DNA of 64,000 nucleotides, taken from positions 882,221,199 to 882,285,198 of the forward strand of contig CM060912.1 in the NCBI GenBank assembly GCA_030737875.1, in the 5' to 3' direction. The notes under the pieces were generated by a model. It ran no database searches and was not told the DNA's origin. It saw only the letters and a program-made list of their open reading frames with translations. The translations under genes and the position numbers were made by a program. Positions within the stretch are counted from its first letter, which is position 1; each line of letters starts with the position of its first letter. Shown here one piece after another: positions 58,261-64,000 of the stretch. This DNA is from Allium sativum (Eukaryota; Streptophyta; Magnoliopsida; Asparagales; Amaryllidaceae).

Positions 58261-59180
58261 GAAAGGGTTTTTTTTCTTTTTTTATTATTATTTAATTATT
58301 TAATTCAACCTAAAGTTGACTTTTTCATACGACCTCGAAACGAGGCCCACCGCCTGTCGTCCATAGCATTTCACCCCCATTCTGAACACAATGGGATATG
58401 TATCGCAAGCTGATTCGACCGTTTCGACCAGTTTCCGTTAAATTTGCATTTAAATCATTATATTGAATTTTAAACGTACATTTTAAATTACTGGGGTTAC
58501 ATACTAACTCTAAAAATTCTCGAAAAATATTTTCTAGCTTCGTATTGACGATACGGTCCTAACAAAACTAGTTTCGTCGAATTCTGAGACCGTTAGAAAA
58601 ATGGCCATTTTCCAGTCGATTAAAATCAACTAAAACCGGTCAAACGCGTTTTCCTTTGCCACGCTCACATACTGATTCAGAAAATTATGAAAATTGGAAT
58701 CTAGCAATAACTCGACATCACGGACCCAACAAAACTGGTTTCGTCGAAATCCGAGGTCGTTTGCAAAATTTCCATTTTTAAGGGCCCGAATTCCATAGCG
58801 ACTATTCAGAATTTTCAACTGGACATATCTTTTGATTCCCGCTATGAAATCTCGATTTTTCGGATTCGTTGGAAAGATATTTCCAATTAGATCCTAATGT
58901 TTTTGGTTTCACTAAAATCCGGATTGTTTTGCACCCGGTACATTCAATTGAAGTTTGAAATCGAATTATCGAACTACCGCGCCATTTTCAATTCTATTTA
59001 TAATTATATATAAATATTTATATTCTAACGACGACGCGTATAAATATACACGTTCGAATTATATTCAAAATAAATTTCTCGTCGATATTATTTAAAATAA
59101 TTCATTTTAAATATTCAAAATTCGCTAAAATTGCCAAAATAAAAATTTTAAACTGGCTCAGATTTTCCGGGTTATTACAA

Positions 59181-59192
59181 TCTCCCCCACTT
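59181..59192 (-). other. Element 2 polypurine tract
   Basis: AAGTGGGGGAGA on the minus strand, next to LTR C. Identical to the element 1 tract. Confidence 0.9.
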
Positions 59193-60206
59193 AAAAATTT
59201 TCGTCCCCGAAAAGGAACAAAGTCGAAAGTGGTTTGATTAATCAACTCTACGTTCGATCTGTCTTCCATTCTCCAACTTTTCAGTTTCTGAGAATTTTCA
59301 AATTTTCAAAAATTTGGCTAACACCCTAAATTTTCGAAAAATTTCGCCATAACCTCCCCTGCACCGGGAGCATCGGGGAATTTCAAATAGCTCCCCCGGT
59401 CCTTCTAATCTCAAAAAGAAAAAGAAAAAGCCAAGCGGCTAGCCAATAGGCTCATAAAATCATCATCACCCAAACAAAACAGTAAATTTTGTTGTAAACA
59501 TGTTCCTATTTGTCGGGCAAACAAATTTTATTCTTCGGCTCTAGCCTCCTTGCTATGACCTGTTCAATGTAAGTATATGTATATGCAAGCAAATGCGACC
59601 AATTTTCAATATAATTCAATATTTGGTGCTATTAGGCAAAAATAATTAAAAATTAGCAAACAAACAGACAAACAACAAAAACATCAATCAATTAGTGGAT
59701 TAGAGTTTCAAATTCATAACTTTTGATATATATAGAGAAAATCATGTTTTTGATGCCAATTCACAACAATGTGTTCTAACTATATTGGTTTTGGTTCTCA
59801 CACCAGTCTAATGGAAATATATAGACATCACACCTTCGAAACACGAACATAAATACTGATGATGTCATGACAATCATCAGTACCATCTCCGGGTGACTAG
59901 AATGTGATTCCATATCTATCCAATATATTAAAACTTCGAATATACGTTCATGACGCGTATACGCGAAATCTTTATATATTCGATTGTCCATATTCAAAAT
60001 AAATAAATAATCAAATACGTTTTAAAATGGTTTAATATTTCAAAACAAAATTGTTTTCATTTGAAAATATACTCTTCACACTCGTTCTAGGATACTACTG
60101 ATCCTATCTCTAACGAGTCATTCTAATTGGATATTACTAATCCAATATCTGATGAATTCTTTCGTATGGTTCTAATGTGTCTTGTTCTCGAGCTCTGTAA
60201 ACCAAA

Positions 60207-60218
60207 GCTCTGATACCA
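60207..60218 (-). other. Element 2 primer-binding site (tRNA-Met)
   Basis: TGGTATCAGAGC on the minus strand, two bases from LTR D, the same spacing as in the Tekay element. Confidence 0.93.
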
Positions 60219-60220
60219 AA

Positions 60221-63200
60221 TGTGACGACCTGGAATTTCGCTCGATCCGAATCAGTCGTTAAACCGATCTAGACCGTTCGAAACCCCTGATCGTTGAGAA
60301 CAGGACAAATCAGAATCCACACAGAAGAACATTTCATTGCTATTACAACAATTCCATCAGATAAAAGAATATACAGAGTATAATTAAATAAATTACATTC
60401 GATAAATATCAGAGATTACAATAAATTACATAGCAGCGGAAAATAATACAAAGCACAACTGAAGGTGATATACGGATACAGAGCTTTCCGGATATCATTC
60501 CAGCTGTAAACCAGGATCCTGTGAATATAAATCTGCAAAACCAAAACTACTAGCTGCCCGTGGGGAAAATAGGGGCACCCAGAGTTTAGGTTAAAACAAT
60601 AAACTCCAGGTCAGTCATGTGACTGGTGTGAGAACTAAAACATTTATTAATCTTTATTTTCAAAGTTTGGTAAATCAAGGGACCACGCCGTATAACACGG
60701 AACGGGTTTCCTCCCAAGAATACCAGTGCATAAAACAACAGCGCAATGCTAAATAAAGAAAGATGAAGCTGTTATAAGACCCAGGTCCTATCACACAATG
60801 CAACGCAAGCCGGGGGATAGGGTTTTTCCTTATAACAGCCAAAGCATGCTTGATACGTTTAAAACAAATCATTTGATACTATAATAAGTGTATAGTGTCA
60901 AAACAATTTCAATCATAAATATAAATCATAGGCGGCATAGCTACCATCTACTATGTTGCCATACTAGTTCTACAATTAAAACCGAATAACACGTATCGGA
61001 AATTGGATTCCGTCATGAGTCGAGGCAAGGGGCAAGCTCCTCTCCGCGTTCGAGACACTCTAGCAAATGTCTCAGGACTACACACTCTGGGCAACCCCGG
61101 ATCCTCCAAGGCTGGTCCTCACTTACGTTAGAGGATTAATTATGCCTGAACACACGTTTCCCGGTCCTTACAGACCTATAATCGAGGCGCCTCGCATTCC
61201 AACAACCACATAGGTGAAAAGTATATAAATGTCAGGGCTGGTAAGTCACTTACACCACCATAGCTAGAAAGAAACGTCATGCACTCCTTGGGTCCTTATC
61301 CCGTTTTTGACTCATACCGAGGTGTGAGGCTCGCGAATCCACGCTATACACAAAGCTATGCCACAAAGGCCGTGCTTTGATCATCAACCACAAGACTTTG
61401 CTTTTCAACAGAAGCCTTGATCATTGCATCTCAGCATGCCACACAGGCAATTCATGCCATGCGATTGATATCTATCAATATATAACCTCTAAGCTCATAC
61501 GTCTCAGAGAAGGGCGTTAAGCAAGAGAATAAATTCTCCGCCGCCAAACAGATATATATTTAACAGAAATCAATCAACACAGAATAAAATCCAATGTCAG
61601 ACACACAATACATTTACAAGTCCGTTCTGGGTCTGAACGAAACCGGAGGCACTTTCCTCGCATATCCATCCATCTCCATGTACGTCTGGACGACCATCAA
61701 CTATTTCCATCCTCTTGGGTGTACAGCCCAATCAGGATCGTCGGTAATTATCCAAACGATGTGAAGACTTCCGGTCTTCAACCACCGTCTTCATCTTTGA
61801 CATATCGTCGAATCGGTTATTCAGAATGGGTGTAAACCCGGACTTTCCGAACAACCCGCGTATATTAAAAACAAATGTTACACAAACACAACATACGCCT
61901 CATTCCAATTCATTAGTCACTAACCGCAAATTAGCAAGAGAACAATTTCCCAAACATTAACCCCGAAGGCCGAAACCAACATCAGATCAATACCCAGGAA
62001 ACCATTCTTCTTAGCCAACCTACAGCTAGTTTCTAAATTCCACATTCTTAGGGAAAAGTTCCCATTACTTTTACCCAAGATAAATTCCTTAAAATTTATC
62101 CTGTAATCTTCCTTTGGATGTCATTTAAAACCAAATTATGGTTTTTCCAACTAGTCGAGATTAGCGAACCACAACAAAGTAATTATTTATTTTATTTCCC
62201 AATCCCAACCTATTCATCCCATGAAGCAAAACTGGTAATACTCCATATCTAACACCGTGGTGTTATCGGTAAAATTAATTACCATTTCACGTTCAAATAT
62301 AATTAAAGATTTAACTATCGCTTTGGAGCAAAACTGGTAATACTCCATTCCCGCTCATTTCTAAATTTGATAATTTAGATTATAGATTCACATTTCAATC
62401 TAATTGCAGATTCGTTAGAACTCCATTTACTGGGTTAAAGAACTAGGTGTTATTTAAAACACAGTTCACGACAAACCCAAATTACATTTTATTTATTATC
62501 GGGTTAAAGAACTAGTGTTATTTAAAACACTATTCACGATAAACCCATTTTATATCCAATCAAATATATTAGAAATTCCGGTTATTTAAAACCCCTTTTT
62601 AAATCTAATTAATATATTTAAAAATAATTGGGTTTTAAATTTAGTTCAATATAGTTCATTTCGATAAAAATCTATTTTTATCTTTTCAAATATGGAGTTT
62701 TTCATCCCAAATTTTCCCAAACCATTTCTTATGATTTTACACAAATTATTGATATTTTTAATAATTTTATCAAGGCCTGTACAGTCGATTTCCAATAACG
62801 GCCATCGAAATGCACTTACAGCGACCTTTTTCAAATTTGATTTGGACGTAACTCCAAATCCAACCATTAGATTTCAAATTTCTAATATTCGTTAGAATGA
62901 TCTTTTCAATACGAACCCAACGGTTCCGGTTTTAGGAGAATCCGACGGTCGGATCTCCCGTAATGTCCGTTTGAAATAAATGGTCGAAATTTATGAACTA
63001 CCGCGGCGCGGCGCGTTCTAATCAGGCCATTATATTATATATATAATATATATAATATATATTTCGTCGATTCCTGTTTAAAAATGAATTTTATAAATAG
63101 TTTTGAATTCGTTTCGAAAACATTTTCAACTTCCATTTCATTTCAAATCAAAATTGAATTCTTCTTTATAAATTCGTTTTAAAATTCATTTCTATTTAAT

Positions 63201-64000
63201 TCAATTTGAATCACTTTATATTCAATTCATTTCGAAATCACTTTATATTCTATTCATTTTGAAATCACTTTATATTATATTCATTTCGAAATCATTTTAT
63301 ATTCTATTCATTTCGAAATCATTTTATATTCTATTCATTTCGAAATCATTTTATATTCTATTCATTTCGAAATCACTTTATATTCTATTCATTTCGAAAT
63401 CACTTTATATTCTATTCATTTCGAAATCATTTTATATTCTATTCATTTTGAAATCACTTTATATTCTATTCATTTTGAAATCACTTTATATTCAATTCAT
63501 TTTGAAATCACTTTATATTCTATTCATTTTGAAATCACTTTATATTTAATTCATTTCGAAATCACTTTATATTCTATTCATTTGGAAATCACTTTATATT
63601 CAATTCATTTCATTTCAAAATATTTGATTTCGAAATCACTTTTCAATATTCATTTTAAAATGAATAAAATCGATATAAATATCGTTCACGTCAAAATGGC
63701 GTCAATCTAATCAACACGGCTTCATATATTTCTATTTTCAAATATTCTATTTCAAATATCTCGTTTTCAAATATTTCTATTTCAAATATTTCGTTTTCAA
63801 ATATTTCTATTATTAAAATATTTCGTTCAACACATGACTAATCTCAACGGATGAGTACAGTCAACACATGAACCTTTACTTTATATTGATAAAGATGTAA
63901 ATTTTATTATAAAAATATTTCGTTCAACACATGACTAATCTCAACGGATGAGTACAGTCAACACATGAACCTTTATATTATATTGATAAAGATGTAAATT
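60221..64000 (-). repeat. Element 2 5' LTR (LTR D), first 3,780 bp in the window
   Basis: Follows LTR C collinearly from TGTGACGACC. Includes the hairpin row (about 62,220-62,560), the 27-bp array (about 63,220-63,620) and the start of the 97-bp repeats (from about 63,827). The promoter half lies outside the window. Confidence 0.9.

Larger units (their letters stand above)
52412..59179 (-). repeat. Element 2 3' LTR (LTR C), 6,768 bp
   Basis: Collinear with LTR A on the opposite strand. Landmarks in plus coordinates: acceptor-like site 52,724-52,725, hairpin row about 54,390-54,740, 27-bp array 55,408-55,790, 97-bp repeats 56,000-56,345, strong hairpin 56,891-56,931, ATTTTTAT-type repeats 57,200-57,800, donor GTAAGT 57,944-57,949, GC-rich leader block 57,950-58,260 with poly-G runs, W-box 58,316-58,321. 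Confidence 0.9.
59180..60220 (-). other. Element 2 internal domain, 1,041 bp, noncoding
   Basis: Aligns along its length with the element 1 internal domain, including the TTTTTCTTTTTCTTTTTGAG tract and the 3' GGGGACGAAAA motif. No gag or pol motifs. A 73-codon frame (59,776-59,997) is homologous to the 62-codon frame of element 1 but is not conserved at protein level. Confidence 0.85.
52412..64000 (-). mobile_element. Element 2: second giant-LTR element, minus strand, runs off the window
   Basis: LTR C (52,412-59,179, 6,768 bp), internal domain 59,180-60,220 (1,041 bp) and LTR D (60,221 to beyond 64,000). In minus-strand reading it starts TGTAATAACCCGG and has the same PBS, PPT and 3' motif as element 1. 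It ends GGCCGTCACA or GGTCGTCACA. LTRs C and D differ at about 9 of 690 sampled positions (1.3%), so it is younger than element 1. The left target flank is ATAGC (52,407-52,411); its partner is outside the window. Confidence 0.9.

Overview
This window is nuclear DNA of a flowering plant, from a repeat-dense, probably heterochromatic region. I find no intact host gene. The evidence is several plant-type LTR retrotransposon lineages (Tekay/Del chromovirus, Tat-like Ty3/gypsy, Copia), initiator-tRNA-Met primer sites, and a fragment of plastid rps7 in a nuclear context. Lineage names rest on motifs I read, not on database searches.

Layout. (1) 1-8,690: a decayed Tat-like Ty3/gypsy element. Its pol lies on the minus strand (6,133-8,690), followed by noncoding tandem repeats (4,676-5,810) and, on the opposite strand, a broken coiled-coil reading frame (about 770-4,110). 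A hairpin MITE sits at 512-659. (2) 8,691-12,978: mostly unassigned, with a 745-bp non-autonomous DNA transposon (10,919-11,663) that has a perfect 9-bp target duplication. (3) 12,979-24,260: a complete minus-strand Tekay/Del-type element with 3.04-kb LTRs, perfect CTAAT duplication, PBS, PPT and one gag-pol frame, disabled by two nonsense codons and by substitutions at RNase H and integrase catalytic positions. (4) 24,261-49,640: a plus-strand Ty3/gypsy relic interrupted by a 20.7-kb insertion (26,487-47,215) and by about 1 kb of organelle-like DNA (about 47,397-48,417). (5) 49,641-52,411: unassigned DNA, then the LTR end, PBS and gag start of a Copia relic. (6) 52,412-64,000: another large element on the minus strand, running off the window.

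The most unusual content is one retrotransposon family represented by element 1 (26,487-47,215), a solo LTR nested inside it (34,337-41,394), and element 2 (52,412 to beyond 64,000). Each complete copy has LTRs of about 6-7 kb around an internal domain of only about 1.04 kb, with a PBS and PPT but no recognisable protein. The LTRs share a W-box and TATA-like promoter region, a GC/pyrimidine-rich leader ending in a consensus splice donor, a splice-acceptor-like site about 5 kb downstream, strong RNA hairpins, a 97-bp repeat and a 27-bp minisatellite. Terminal motifs match the Tekay element, so the family is probably non-autonomous and moved by Tekay/Del-type proteins.

Relative ages from LTR differences counted by eye: element 2 about 1.3% (690-bp sample), Tekay about 1.6% (whole LTR, about 49 substitutions), element 1 about 3% (two samples). 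The gypsy, Copia and Tat relics are much older hosts for these insertions.
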